Source of the DNA: an uncultured Pelagibacteraceae bacterium
GTDB lineage: Bacteria; Pseudomonadota; Alphaproteobacteria; Pelagibacterales; Pelagibacteraceae
Length of the DNA: 64,000 nt
Reading direction: 5' to 3'
Assembly: GCA_902615445.1 (NCBI GenBank)
Contig: CACMOQ010000007.1
Coordinates: forward strand, 30,874-94,873
Shown: positions 43,554 through 53,252 of the stretch, piece after piece
Numbering within the stretch: the stretch's first letter is position 1
Layout: each line of letters opens with the position of its first letter
Program-made: the position numbers and the translations under genes
The notes under the pieces: generated by a model
What the model saw: the letters and a program-made list of their open reading frames with translations, nothing else
What the model was told of the DNA's origin: nothing
The model's database searches: none

Positions 43554-44237
43554 TTAAAGATATTTTGATACAATTTTTTCAATACCTACAAAGTCTTTTA
43601 TTAAGTGATTGTGATAAATTTCTGTTATTTTTTTTTCTGTATATCCGTCTTCTAGTAGAATAACTGGTATTCCAGCGTCTTTAGCAGCATTGGCGTCTGT
43701 CTCACTATCACCAATCATCAGGCTTTTTTTTATATCTCCATTTAATATCTCTATAACTGAGGTTAGGTGTCTTGGATCTGGTTTACAATAATCGAAAGTG
43801 TTGTGTCCAGCAACATACTCAAAAAAGTCATAAATGCCAATTTTTTTTAATAGATCAACTGCTAGATGCTCTTGTTTATTTGTACAAACAGCCATAGATA
43901 TGTTTTTTTCTTTGGCCCAAATTAAAAAATCTTTAACACCATTAATTAAAGTACTTTCATTGACAATATTTTTACCGTAAAAGTCTACAAAATCTTTAAC
44001 CATTTCTTCTTTAACATTTTTATCCTGAACTTTGCCAAATTCTTTTTTAGCTTGTCCCCAAATAGATCTACCAAGCATAGCACCCGCACCTTGACCAACC
44101 AAATTTCTTATTTCCTCTGTAGATTTTGTAGGATACCCAAATTTTTTCATGACATGATTATGAGCACGCATTAAATCTGGTGCTGTATCTACCAAAGTGC
44201 CATCTAAATCAAAAAGAATTGTATATTGTTGGCTCAT
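43554..44237 (-). CDS. gph: HAD-family phosphoglycolate phosphatase
   Basis: Haloacid dehalogenase phosphatase of 227 residues. FDLDGTLVDTAPDLM at 9-23 holds the nucleophile Asp10, CTNKQEHLA is motif II, and MIGDSETDANAAKDAGI is motif III/IV. Length and cap insertion match Gph, which removes phosphate from 2-phosphoglycolate. It diverges from the glmU-like gene across 71 bp. Confidence 0.88.
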   Translation of the reverse strand: MSQQYTILFDLDGTLVDTAPDLMRAHNHVMKKFGYPTKSTEEIRNLVGQGAGAMLGRSIWGQAKKEFGKVQDKNVKEEMVKDFVDFYGKNIVNESTLINGVKDFLIWAKEKNISMAVCTNKQEHLAVDLLKKIGIYDFFEYVAGHNTFDYCKPDPRHLTSVIEILNGDIKKSLMIGDSETDANAAKDAGIPVILLEDGYTEKKITEIYHNHLIKDFVGIEKIVSKYL

Positions 44238-44308
44238 TATTAAAAGTATTTTTAAGAAATAATTTGTGAATTAAGAAAGACATATACTTAATATAAAGAA
44301 TTTCCAAG

Positions 44309-44932
44309 ATGAAACAAACAAATTCACAAAAGCAACAAGATACACTTAGAAAAAAGTTTTTAAAATTGGGTGTTAAAATGTCAGGACCTGAAACCATTTT
44401 TTTTTCAGATGATACAAAAATTGGAAAAAGAGTAATTATCGAGCCCTATGTTGTGATTGGGTCAAAAGTTAAAATTGGTAATAATGTTGTTATTAAATCT
44501 TTTTCACATCTTGAAAATTGTAAAATTGAGAACAGTGTTGAGATTGGTCCTTATGCACGAATAAGACCTGGCACAACTTTAAAAAAAGGATCTAAAGTTG
44601 GTAATTTTGTTGAAATAAAAAAATCTACACTAGGACAAAAATCTAAAGCAAATCATTTATCATATATCGGCGATAGCGCTATAGGTAAGTCGGTTAATGT
44701 CGGAGCAGGAACTATTACATGTAATTATGATGGAATAAAAAAAAACAAAACGATAATAAAAGATAATACTTTTATTGGATCAAATTCAGCATTAGTTGCT
44801 CCAGTTACAATAGGTAAAAATAGTGTTGTTGGCGCAGGTTCAGTCATAACAAAAAATGTAAAAAATGAGACATTAGCCCTAACACGAACTCTACAATCAG
44901 AAATTAAAAATTATAAAAGAAAGAAAAAATAA
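44309..44932 (+). CDS. glmU: GlmU-type acetyltransferase domain without uridylyltransferase domain
   Basis: Left-handed beta-helix protein of 207 residues that aligns with the C-terminal half of GlmU, which usually totals about 450. After a short helical linker (KQQDTLRKKFLKLGV) come hexapeptide repeats, GPYARIRPGTTLKKGSKVGNFVE-like segment, KANHLSYIGD (catalytic His116) and GAGTITCNYDG. The active site is intact, so it should acetylate glucosamine-1-phosphate. The missing N-terminal half must be supplied elsewhere. glmS follows 2 bp later. Confidence 0.88.
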   Translation: MKQTNSQKQQDTLRKKFLKLGVKMSGPETIFFSDDTKIGKRVIIEPYVVIGSKVKIGNNVVIKSFSHLENCKIENSVEIGPYARIRPGTTLKKGSKVGNFVEIKKSTLGQKSKANHLSYIGDSAIGKSVNVGAGTITCNYDGIKKNKTIIKDNTFIGSNSALVAPVTIGKNSVVGAGSVITKNVKNETLALTRTLQSEIKNYKRKKK

Positions 44933-44934
44933 AT

Positions 44935-46755
44935 ATGTGTGGAATTATTGGTATCAATAGCAAGAAACCGGTTTCTGCTTCAATTATTAATTCTCTTAAG
45001 AAATTGGAATATAGAGGCTATGACTCAGCAGGTATCGCAACTCTTTCTGCCGGATCTATCAATGAAGTTAAATTAGAGGGTAGAGTTGATAATCTTGAAA
45101 AAAATTCTGTAGTTAAAAATATGGAAGGAACAATCGGGATCGGTCATGTAAGATGGGCAACACATGGTCTACCTAATAGTATAAATGCTCACCCTCACTC
45201 CTCTCAAAATGTCTCGGTTGTTCACAATGGTATAATTGAAAATTCTACTTTGTTAAAAAAATTTCTGGTCAGTAAGGGACATAAATTTAAATCACAAACA
45301 GACACTGAAGTAATCGTTCATTTAATTACAGAGAATTTAAAAACAGAAAATATTATTAACTCAATTACAAAAACTTTAAAATCTCTTCATGGCAGTTTTG
45401 CTTTAGGAATTATATTTAAAGATCAACCAGATTTAATTATTGGAGCTAGAAGGGGGTCACCCTTGGCTGTGGGTTACGGTCCAAATGAAAATTATCTAGG
45501 TTCAGACTCCTATGCGCTTAAATCAATGACCAATAAAATAACTTACTTAAGTGATGGAGAATTTTGTGTAATTAAAAAAGATCATGTAGAATTTTTTAAT
45601 GAAGACGGAATAAAGATAAATAAAAAAGTTTTAGAACTGTCATCTGAAGAGGAAAAATATGACAAAGGTGATTATAAACATTTCATGGCAAAGGAGATAG
45701 AGGAACAACCAACTACTCTCAAAAATGGAATTAAGGAGTACTTAGATACATCAAATAATGATATTAATATCTTCAACTTTCCTTGGAAAATAAATGAAAT
45801 TTCAACAATTACATTAATAGGTTGTGGTACAGCTTATCATTCATGCTTGATGGCAAAGTATTGGTTTGAAGAACTAACAACTTTAAATGTTAATGTCGAT
45901 ATAGCTTCAGAGTTTAGATATAGAAAAAATAGATTTAAAAAAGATACTTTATATGTGTTTGTCTCTCAATCTGGTGAAACAGCTGATACTTATGCAGCAT
46001 TAAGCTTATGTAAATCTAAGGAAATGAAGACATGTTCAGTCGTGAATGTTATTGAAAGCTCAATTGCAAGAGACTCAGAATTTGTATTGCCAATTCATTG
46101 TGGCACTGAAATTGGTGTTGCTTCGACTAAAGCTTTTTTAGGACAAATTTTGATACTTTATTTATTAGCCTTAAAACTTGGTTTTTTGAGAAAGGATCTC
46201 AAGAGAGAATTATTCAATAAAAAACTCAAAGATTTAAAAGAGTTGCCCGATTTAGTCCAACAGACTTTATTAACTGATAATAAAATTCAAACAATATCCA
46301 AAACTTTTAATGAGGCAAAAGGATCAATGTTTTTAGGCAGAGGTTTTTCTTATCCAATTGCACTTGAAGGGGCATTGAAGCTTAAAGAATTATCATATAT
46401 CCACGCAGAAGGTTATCCTGCCGGTGAAATGAAACATGGGCCGTTAGCACTCATCGAGGAGGGTATGCCAGTAGTTGTTCTAGCTCCTAGGGATGATTAC
46501 TATAAAAAAACTATTTCTAACATGCAGGAAGTGATTGCCAGAGGTGCGAAAGTTTTATTGATAACAAATAAAAGTAAAGATGAAATTATTTCAGAAAATA
46601 TTTGGGAAACGATTGAGGTTGAAACTACAAATGCAGATCTTTTACCTTTTCTTTTAACAGTGCCATTACAAAAACTCGCTTATTATTCAGCATTAAAAAA
46701 AGGTTATGATATAGATAAGCCTAGAAATTTAGCTAAATCTGTAACAGTTGAATAG
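44935..46755 (+). CDS. glmS: Glutamine--fructose-6-phosphate aminotransferase
   Basis: Makes glucosamine-6-phosphate, 606 residues as usual. The N-terminal nucleophile is Cys2 in MCGIIGI, GHVRWATHG and AHPHSS-like motifs follow, and two SIS sugar domains contain GCGTAYHSCLMAKYW, VSQSGETADTYAAL and AEGYPAGEMKHGPLALI. It acts directly before GlmM and the acetyltransferase encoded 2 bp upstream. Confidence 0.97.
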   Translation: MCGIIGINSKKPVSASIINSLKKLEYRGYDSAGIATLSAGSINEVKLEGRVDNLEKNSVVKNMEGTIGIGHVRWATHGLPNSINAHPHSSQNVSVVHNGIIENSTLLKKFLVSKGHKFKSQTDTEVIVHLITENLKTENIINSITKTLKSLHGSFALGIIFKDQPDLIIGARRGSPLAVGYGPNENYLGSDSYALKSMTNKITYLSDGEFCVIKKDHVEFFNEDGIKINKKVLELSSEEEKYDKGDYKHFMAKEIEEQPTTLKNGIKEYLDTSNNDINIFNFPWKINEISTITLIGCGTAYHSCLMAKYWFEELTTLNVNVDIASEFRYRKNRFKKDTLYVFVSQSGETADTYAALSLCKSKEMKTCSVVNVIESSIARDSEFVLPIHCGTEIGVASTKAFLGQILILYLLALKLGFLRKDLKRELFNKKLKDLKELPDLVQQTLLTDNKIQTISKTFNEAKGSMFLGRGFSYPIALEGALKLKELSYIHAEGYPAGEMKHGPLALIEEGMPVVVLAPRDDYYKKTISNMQEVIARGAKVLLITNKSKDEIISENIWETIEVETTNADLLPFLLTVPLQKLAYYSALKKGYDIDKPRNLAKSVTVE

Positions 46756-46777
46756 TTAATATGCTACGATTTAAATT

Positions 46778-47101
46778 ATGGAAAATTTAATTAAAGATTA
46801 TATTACTTACTTCTCTAAAAAAGACATCTCATCTTTAGAAAAATTATTAGCAGAAGATGTTAAATTAATTGATTGGGAAATCTTAGCAAACGGGAAGAAA
46901 GAGGTATTAGATGCCAATAAAAAAATATTTGACTCATTTAAATCTATTAACGTTGAATTAAAAGAAATTTTCATTAAAGATATGACTGCAGCGTGTTTAT
47001 TAGAGATATTAATAAATAATAAAGACAAAATTAAAGTTGTAGATATAATAAAGTTTAATAATGACAATAAAATAATATTAATTTCTGCTTTTAAGCAGTA
47101 A
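46778..47101 (+). CDS. SnoaL/NTF2-like small protein
   Basis: Protein of 107 residues with the alpha+beta cone fold pattern of SnoaL/NTF2: an N-terminal helix YITYFSKKDISSLEKLLAEDVKLIDWE, then GKKEVLDANKKIFDSF and alternating beta strands. Such proteins are small hydrolases, isomerases or binding proteins; function unknown. It follows glmS by 22 bp. Confidence 0.65.
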   Translation: MENLIKDYITYFSKKDISSLEKLLAEDVKLIDWEILANGKKEVLDANKKIFDSFKSINVELKEIFIKDMTAACLLEILINNKDKIKVVDIIKFNNDNKIILISAFKQ

Positions 47102-47172
47102 TTAATCCAATAATTAAGTTTAGTAACCGTTGAATAATATAAAAACTCTGCTACAACAATCTTGAGTTGAAT

Positions 47173-48552
47173 ATGAAAAATTGGAAAGTAAATAGCTGGA
47201 GAAAACTTCCTGTAAAACACATACCTAGGTATGACGACGAGAAGGAATTAAATACTGTTTTAAATAAACTGAAAACTTTTCCTCCTCTTGTATTCGCAGG
47301 TGAGACTAGACATCTTAAAGAACAATTAGCCAAAGTTGTTGATGGTAAAGCATTCCTTCTTCAAGGAGGAGACTGTGCTGAAAGTTTTGCAGAGTTTCAC
47401 CCAGATAATATTAGAGATACCTTTAAAGTTATCCTTCAAATGTCTTTAATATTAACTTATTCAGCATCACTACCAGTTGTTAAACTTGGAAGAATTGCTG
47501 GACAATTTTCAAAACCTAGAAGTGCGTCTACAGAAAAACAAGGTGATAAAGAATTACCAAGTTATTTAGGAGATAACATTAACGCAATCGATTTTAATGA
47601 GAAAGCCAGAAGACCAGATCCAAAAAGAATGTTTAAGGCTTATTCTCAATCAGCATCTACACTCAACTTATTAAGAGCATTTTCAAAAGGCGGATTTGCA
47701 GATCTAAATAAAGTTCATTTATGGAATTTAGATTATATTAAAAAAAGCCCCCAGGCTAAAAAGTTTAAGGAGTTAGAGGATAAAATTGCTGATGCTCTAG
47801 CTTTTATGGAAGCTTGTGGAATAACTTCAGATTTTAACAATAGATTATACACAGTTAATTTTTGGACTTCACATGAAGCCTTGCACCTACCTTTTGAGGA
47901 AAGTATGACCAGAGTAGACTCAACCACTGGAGAATATCATGATACGTCAGCCCATTTTGTATGGATTGGTGATAGGACAAGACAATTGGATGGAGGTCAT
48001 GTTGAATTTTGTAAAGGTATTGAAAACCCAATAGGTATTAAATGTGGTCCAACATCTAAACCTGATGAAATTGCAAAAATCTGCGAGGTTTTAAATCCAA
48101 AAAATGATAAAGGTAAAATAACTTTAATCTCTCGTTTCGGTTATCAAAATGTAGAAAAGTTTCTACCAAAATTAATTAGAGTTATAAAAAAAGAGGGCTT
48201 AAATGTTATTTGGTCTTGTGACCCTATGCACGGTAATACATTGGTGTCCTCGACAGGGTTTAAAACAAGACCGTTTAATAATGTTGTAAATGAAGTTAAA
48301 AATGTATTTCAAGTACATCAAAGCGAAGGATCTTACGCAGGAGGTCTTCATATTGAAATGACGGGTCAAAATGTGACTGAGTGTACTGGTGGTGCAAAAA
48401 ATATATCTGAACAAGATCTATCAAGCCGTTATCATACACATTGCGACCCAAGATTAAATGCAGATCAATCTATCGAATTAGCTTTTTTAATTTCAGATGA
48501 AATTAAGAAAAACTCTAATTACGCAAAAAACATTATTAAAGCAGCTTCTTAA
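47173..48552 (+). CDS. 3-deoxy-7-phosphoheptulonate synthase, class II
   Basis: First step of aromatic amino acid synthesis, 459 residues from ATG 47173. The class II (plant-like) motifs are GDCAESF, KLGRIAGQFSKPRS, LTRVDS-like and WSCDPMHGNT, and GGLHIEMTGQNVTECTGG. It is preferred over a TTG start two codons earlier. Housekeeping gene between the SnoaL-like gene and nadE. Confidence 0.95.
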   Translation: MKNWKVNSWRKLPVKHIPRYDDEKELNTVLNKLKTFPPLVFAGETRHLKEQLAKVVDGKAFLLQGGDCAESFAEFHPDNIRDTFKVILQMSLILTYSASLPVVKLGRIAGQFSKPRSASTEKQGDKELPSYLGDNINAIDFNEKARRPDPKRMFKAYSQSASTLNLLRAFSKGGFADLNKVHLWNLDYIKKSPQAKKFKELEDKIADALAFMEACGITSDFNNRLYTVNFWTSHEALHLPFEESMTRVDSTTGEYHDTSAHFVWIGDRTRQLDGGHVEFCKGIENPIGIKCGPTSKPDEIAKICEVLNPKNDKGKITLISRFGYQNVEKFLPKLIRVIKKEGLNVIWSCDPMHGNTLVSSTGFKTRPFNNVVNEVKNVFQVHQSEGSYAGGLHIEMTGQNVTECTGGAKNISEQDLSSRYHTHCDPRLNADQSIELAFLISDEIKKNSNYAKNIIKAAS

Positions 48553-48633
48553 AAGCTTATTTAATTGAATTGGCTTATTAAGTATGACTATTAATTCTAT
48601 ACAATATTAATTAAAAGTGACTATATCTTAAAA

Positions 48634-50292
48634 ATGACTAAAAAACTAAAAATAGCACTAGCACAATTAAATCCTTTAGTGGGTGATGTTACTGGTAATG
48701 TAAATAAATTAATAACTATCAGATCAAAATTAGATAGTGATGTCGATTTATTAGTTGCACCAGAACTTTATGTTTCTGGATACCCTATAGATGATTTAGT
48801 TTTAAGAGAGGATTTTTTAAATTTAGTTGAAAGTGAAATAAAAAGACTTGTAGAAATTACAAAAGATAGAAAATCAGCATTGATATTTGGGGCACCCAGA
48901 AAAGATAACATATCCATAAAAAATTCAGTTTATGTTGTCGAAAACGGTAGAATAGTTGCAATTAAAGATAAATTTGAACTTCCAAATACTGGAGTTTTTG
49001 ACGAACAAAGAATATTCACTCAAGGTAAATTGGAGGATTGTGCGGACATAAAAAATATTAAGTTCGGATTACCAATTTGTGAAGATATTTGGGAAAAAAA
49101 AGTTCTTGAAAAACTATCAAAATCTGGAGCAGAGATTATTATTGCAATAAATGCATCGCCATTTACCATTACTAAGAGTTTTGAAAGAGAGCGTGTAGCT
49201 TTATCGCGAGTAAAAGAAACTGAACTTCCACTAATTTACCTTAATAGAACAGGTGGACAAGATGAGCTAATATTTGATGGTTCTTCTTTTGCTTTAAATC
49301 ATGATGGAAATAAATTTTTTTGTTCCTCGGAGTTTAAAGAGGAAGTTTCATTTATAAATTTTGAAAAACAAAATGAAAAATGGGTTGGTAGTGGAAATCT
49401 AAATAAAAATACCTCTGAAATAGAAAGACTGTATAAAGCTTTAGTTCTTGGATTAAGGGATTATGTTAATAATAATAATTTTTCTGGTGTTGTTTTAGGT
49501 TTATCTGGTGGAATTGACTCTGCTCTTGTTGCAGCAATAGCAACTGATGCTTTTGGACCTGAAAAAGTGCAAGCTATCATGCTTCCAAGCCCTTTTACAG
49601 GAAAAGAGAGTCTAAATGACGCAAAGGATACTGCTAATTTTTTGAAAATTAAATTTTCTAATTTAGAAATAAATGAAGCCATGAAAATTATTGATAAAAC
49701 TTTAGGAAAATTTAATGGTAAAAATTTTTCACCGGGTGTTACAGAAGAAAATATTCAATCAAGGTTAAGAGGATTATTGCTTATGGCCCTGTCAAACAGA
49801 TATGGTTACATGGTACTTGCAACTGGTAATAAATCCGAGTATGCCGTTGGGTATTCAACATTGTATGGTGATATGTGTGGAGGTTTTGCCCCTATCAAAG
49901 ATGTATGGAAAACAGATGTTTTTAAGTTATGTAAGTGGAGAAATGAAAATTTTTCTGAGTTATTTAAAGGACCTAAAGGAAAAGTTATTCCTGATAATAT
50001 AATTACTAAGGCTCCGACAGCTGAATTAAAAGAAAACCAAAAAGATACTGATAACTTGCCAGAGTATGAAATCTTAGATGAAATTTTAAAAGGTTTAGTG
50101 GAAAGAGAAATTTCGGTAGAAAAGATTATATCAAAAGGTTTTGAAAGAAAAATTGTTGAAAAAACAGCTCAATTATTAGCTAGATCTGAATATAAAAGGT
50201 TTCAAGCAGCACCTGGACCAAAGGTAACATCAAAAGCTTTCGGTAGAGATAGAAGATTTCCGCTTACAAGTGGATTTAGAAATTGGAACTAA
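48634..50292 (+). CDS. nadE: Glutamine-dependent NAD synthetase
   Basis: Two-domain enzyme of 552 residues. The N-terminal nitrilase-type glutaminase has the triad Glu44 (VAPELYVSG), Lys113 (KDKFELPN) and Cys149 (LPICEDIW); the C-terminal NAD synthetase has the ATP loop LSGGIDSA at about 290-297. It amidates nicotinate adenine dinucleotide. It is followed immediately by cysS. Confidence 0.97.
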   Translation: MTKKLKIALAQLNPLVGDVTGNVNKLITIRSKLDSDVDLLVAPELYVSGYPIDDLVLREDFLNLVESEIKRLVEITKDRKSALIFGAPRKDNISIKNSVYVVENGRIVAIKDKFELPNTGVFDEQRIFTQGKLEDCADIKNIKFGLPICEDIWEKKVLEKLSKSGAEIIIAINASPFTITKSFERERVALSRVKETELPLIYLNRTGGQDELIFDGSSFALNHDGNKFFCSSEFKEEVSFINFEKQNEKWVGSGNLNKNTSEIERLYKALVLGLRDYVNNNNFSGVVLGLSGGIDSALVAAIATDAFGPEKVQAIMLPSPFTGKESLNDAKDTANFLKIKFSNLEINEAMKIIDKTLGKFNGKNFSPGVTEENIQSRLRGLLLMALSNRYGYMVLATGNKSEYAVGYSTLYGDMCGGFAPIKDVWKTDVFKLCKWRNENFSELFKGPKGKVIPDNIITKAPTAELKENQKDTDNLPEYEILDEILKGLVEREISVEKIISKGFERKIVEKTAQLLARSEYKRFQAAPGPKVTSKAFGRDRRFPLTSGFRNWN

Positions 50293-51654
50293 ATGAATCA
50301 AGATATATTTTTATCTAATAGTTTAGGAAATAAAAAAGAAAAATTTAATCCAATTGATCCAAAAAATATTGGAATGTATGTTTGCGGACCTACAGTTTAT
50401 GATGATCCACATATTGGAAATGCAAGACCTTTAATAGTATTTGATATTTTATTTAAGGTATTAAAATGCAAGTACGGACATAAATCTGTTACCTACGTGC
50501 GTAATATTACAGATATTGACGATAAAATTATCAAGTCATCTGAAGAAAAAAAAATTTCTATAACTGAATTGACTACTAATGTTACAAAAAAGTTTCATGA
50601 GGATTGTAATTATTTAAATTGTGAACCTCCAACTTATGAACCCAAGGCTACAGAAAATATTGAATTAATGATTGATATGATAAATGAATTAATCAAAGGT
50701 CAATTTGCCTATGAAAATGAAAAACATGTATATTTTAAGGTGAAAAAATTTGAGGATTATGGGAAGCTATCAAATAAAAATATTGATGATTTGATTGCAG
50801 GTTCAAGAATCGAACCATCAGATAAAAAGCAAAGTCCAGAGGACTTTGTATTATGGAAACCATCCGTAAATAATGAGCCTTCATGGGATTCGCCCTGGGG
50901 CAAGGGAAGACCGGGTTGGCATTTAGAGTGTTCAGCAATGTCAAAAAAATATCTTGGAAATACTTTTGACATTCATGGTGGGGGTAGAGACTTAATATTT
51001 CCACATCATGAAAATGAGATAGCACAGTCGGTATGCGCCAATAAAACAAAAAAATTTGCAAATTATTGGGTGCATAATAATTTCATCACAATGTCAAAAG
51101 AAAAAATGGCTAAATCACAAGGAAACATTTTAAAGATAAGTGAGTTTAAAAAAAAATTTAATGGTCAAGTTTTAAGGCTGGCGTTAATTAGTTCTCATTA
51201 TAGTCAGCCTCTCGACTGGAACGAAAAACTTATGGATAATTGTGAAAAAACTATTAACAAATGGTATAATTGTTATACGCCCGTTAAAGAAAAGATTTTG
51301 ATAGAAGATGATGATTTAAAACCCTTGTACGATGACCTAAATACACCAGGATATATTGCTGTATTACATAAACTTTATGATAAAGCTAAAGATGGTAATC
51401 AAGAAAAAAAACAAAAATTTACAATTGCTTGTAAATTTATTGGTCTATTGTGTCAGTCTAAAGAGGAATGGGATAATTTTAAGAAACAAAATTTAAAACT
51501 CTCTGAAAAAGATATTTTAAAAAAAATTGAAGAAAGAAATCTAGCGAGAGATAAAAAAGATTATGAATTAGCTGATAAAATTAGAAATGAGTTATTACAC
51601 AAAGGTGTTTTAATAGAAGACAAAGATGGTAAAACACTGTGGAAAATTAAATGA
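50293..51654 (+). CDS. cysS: Cysteinyl-tRNA synthetase
   Basis: Class I aminoacyl-tRNA synthetase of 453 residues. CGPTVYDDPHIGNARP contains the HIGH-type motif, GHGGRDLIFPHHENEIAQ-like region provides zinc ligands, and KEKMAKSQGN is the KMSKS motif (KMAKS). Starts directly after nadE and overlaps cimA by 4 bp (ATGA). Confidence 0.97.
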   Translation: MNQDIFLSNSLGNKKEKFNPIDPKNIGMYVCGPTVYDDPHIGNARPLIVFDILFKVLKCKYGHKSVTYVRNITDIDDKIIKSSEEKKISITELTTNVTKKFHEDCNYLNCEPPTYEPKATENIELMIDMINELIKGQFAYENEKHVYFKVKKFEDYGKLSNKNIDDLIAGSRIEPSDKKQSPEDFVLWKPSVNNEPSWDSPWGKGRPGWHLECSAMSKKYLGNTFDIHGGGRDLIFPHHENEIAQSVCANKTKKFANYWVHNNFITMSKEKMAKSQGNILKISEFKKKFNGQVLRLALISSHYSQPLDWNEKLMDNCEKTINKWYNCYTPVKEKILIEDDDLKPLYDDLNTPGYIAVLHKLYDKAKDGNQEKKQKFTIACKFIGLLCQSKEEWDNFKKQNLKLSEKDILKKIEERNLARDKKDYELADKIRNELLHKGVLIEDKDGKTLWKIK

Positions 51655-53252
51655 GTAAAGAAAGATTATACATATTTGACACAACACTTAGAGATGGAGC
51701 ACAAACTCAAGGCGTGCATTTTTCAATTGATGAAAAAGCAAAAATTGCGCATGCTTTAGATGATCTTGGTGTAGATTACATTGAAGGAGGTTGGCCAGGT
51801 GCTAATCCGTCTGATACGGAATTTTTTCAGAAAGGTTTAGATTTAAAGAAGTCTACCTTTACCGCTTTTGGAATGACAAAAAAAGCGGGACGAAGTGCTG
51901 AAAATGATCCAGGTTTGTCAGCAATTTTAAATTCTAATACTAAATCTGTTTGTTTAGTTGGAAAGTCTTGGGATTTTCATGTCGATGTTGCATTAGGAAT
52001 ATCTAAAGAGGAAAATTTAGAAAACATTAAAGAAACAACAAAGCATTTTGTAAAAAACAATAAAGAGTTCATGTTTGATGCAGAACATTTCTTTGATGGC
52101 TACAAGGCAAACCCCAAATATGCTTTAGCTTGCATCAAAGCTGCTTATGATAACGGAGCTAAATGGATAGTTCTATGTGATACTAATGGCGGCACACTTC
52201 CTCATGAAGTAACTAAGATAGTAAAAGAAGTTTCTGAACACATACCTGGTGAAAATTTAGGTATTCATGCACATAATGATACTGGTAACGCTGTTGCAAA
52301 CTCAATAGCAGCTGTTTTATCTGGAGCGAGACAAATTCAAGGCACTATAAATGGCTTAGGTGAAAGATGCGGTAATGCCAATTTAATGTCAATTATTCCA
52401 ACTTTTCATCTTAAGAAAGAGTTATCAGATAAATTTGAAATAAGTATAAAAGAAAAAAATATCAAACATATTACACAATGTTCAAGGTTGCTTGATGAGA
52501 TACTTAATAGAAAACCAAATAAACATTTACCATATGTTGGTGCTGCAGCGTTTTCACATAAAGGCGGTTTACATGTATCTGCTGTTCAAAAAGATCCTAA
52601 AACTTATGAGCACATAAATCCTGAAGAAGTTGGTAATAACAGAAATATAGTTGTTTCTGATCAGTCAGGTAAATCAAATATCCTGTCTAGACTCAAAACT
52701 ATTGGAGTCGATATTAAGGAAAATGATCCTAAAGTTAAAAAACTATTAGAAGAAGTTAAAGATAGAGAATTCATTGGTTATAGTTATGATGGAGCAGATG
52801 CATCTTTTGAATTACTTGCTAGAAGAGTAATGGGAGAAATTCCAAGATATATCTCAATAAAAGAATACGACGTTTCTGTTTCAAAAAACGATCAAGATAA
52901 AATAATTTCTAAAGCAAAAGCAAAATTAGAAGTTGATGGTGAACAAATAGTCTGTGAAGGTGAAGGTAATGGACCCGTACATGCTTTAGACAACGCTATA
53001 AGAAATAATGTTACTAAGTTAGAAAAATATTCTGAATATTTAAAAGATTTAAAACTAGTTGACTATAAGGTAAGAATTTTGAATACAGGAACTGAAGCTA
53101 CCACTAGAGTATCTATTGAAAGCACAGATTCCCAAGGAAAAAATTGGTTTACAATCGGCGTATCACCAAACATAATTGATGCATCTTTTAAAGCTCTTAT
53201 CGATAGTTTAGATTTCAAATTGTTTAAAGATAAAGCTCCTGCAAGTAAATAA
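51651..53252 (+). CDS. cimA: (R)-citramalate synthase
   Basis: Alpha-isopropylmalate-synthase-family enzyme of 533 residues, condensing acetyl-CoA and pyruvate to citramalate for isoleucine synthesis. FDTTLRDGAQTQGVHFS is the N-terminal motif, HAHNDTGNAVANSIAAV the metal site, GTINGLGERCGNAN follows, and a LeuA-type allosteric domain is at about 400-525. The CimA type, rather than LeuA, is suggested by GAQTQGVHFS and GADASFELL. It overlaps cysS. Confidence 0.9.
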   Translation: MSKERLYIFDTTLRDGAQTQGVHFSIDEKAKIAHALDDLGVDYIEGGWPGANPSDTEFFQKGLDLKKSTFTAFGMTKKAGRSAENDPGLSAILNSNTKSVCLVGKSWDFHVDVALGISKEENLENIKETTKHFVKNNKEFMFDAEHFFDGYKANPKYALACIKAAYDNGAKWIVLCDTNGGTLPHEVTKIVKEVSEHIPGENLGIHAHNDTGNAVANSIAAVLSGARQIQGTINGLGERCGNANLMSIIPTFHLKKELSDKFEISIKEKNIKHITQCSRLLDEILNRKPNKHLPYVGAAAFSHKGGLHVSAVQKDPKTYEHINPEEVGNNRNIVVSDQSGKSNILSRLKTIGVDIKENDPKVKKLLEEVKDREFIGYSYDGADASFELLARRVMGEIPRYISIKEYDVSVSKNDQDKIISKAKAKLEVDGEQIVCEGEGNGPVHALDNAIRNNVTKLEKYSEYLKDLKLVDYKVRILNTGTEATTRVSIESTDSQGKNWFTIGVSPNIIDASFKALIDSLDFKLFKDKAPASK

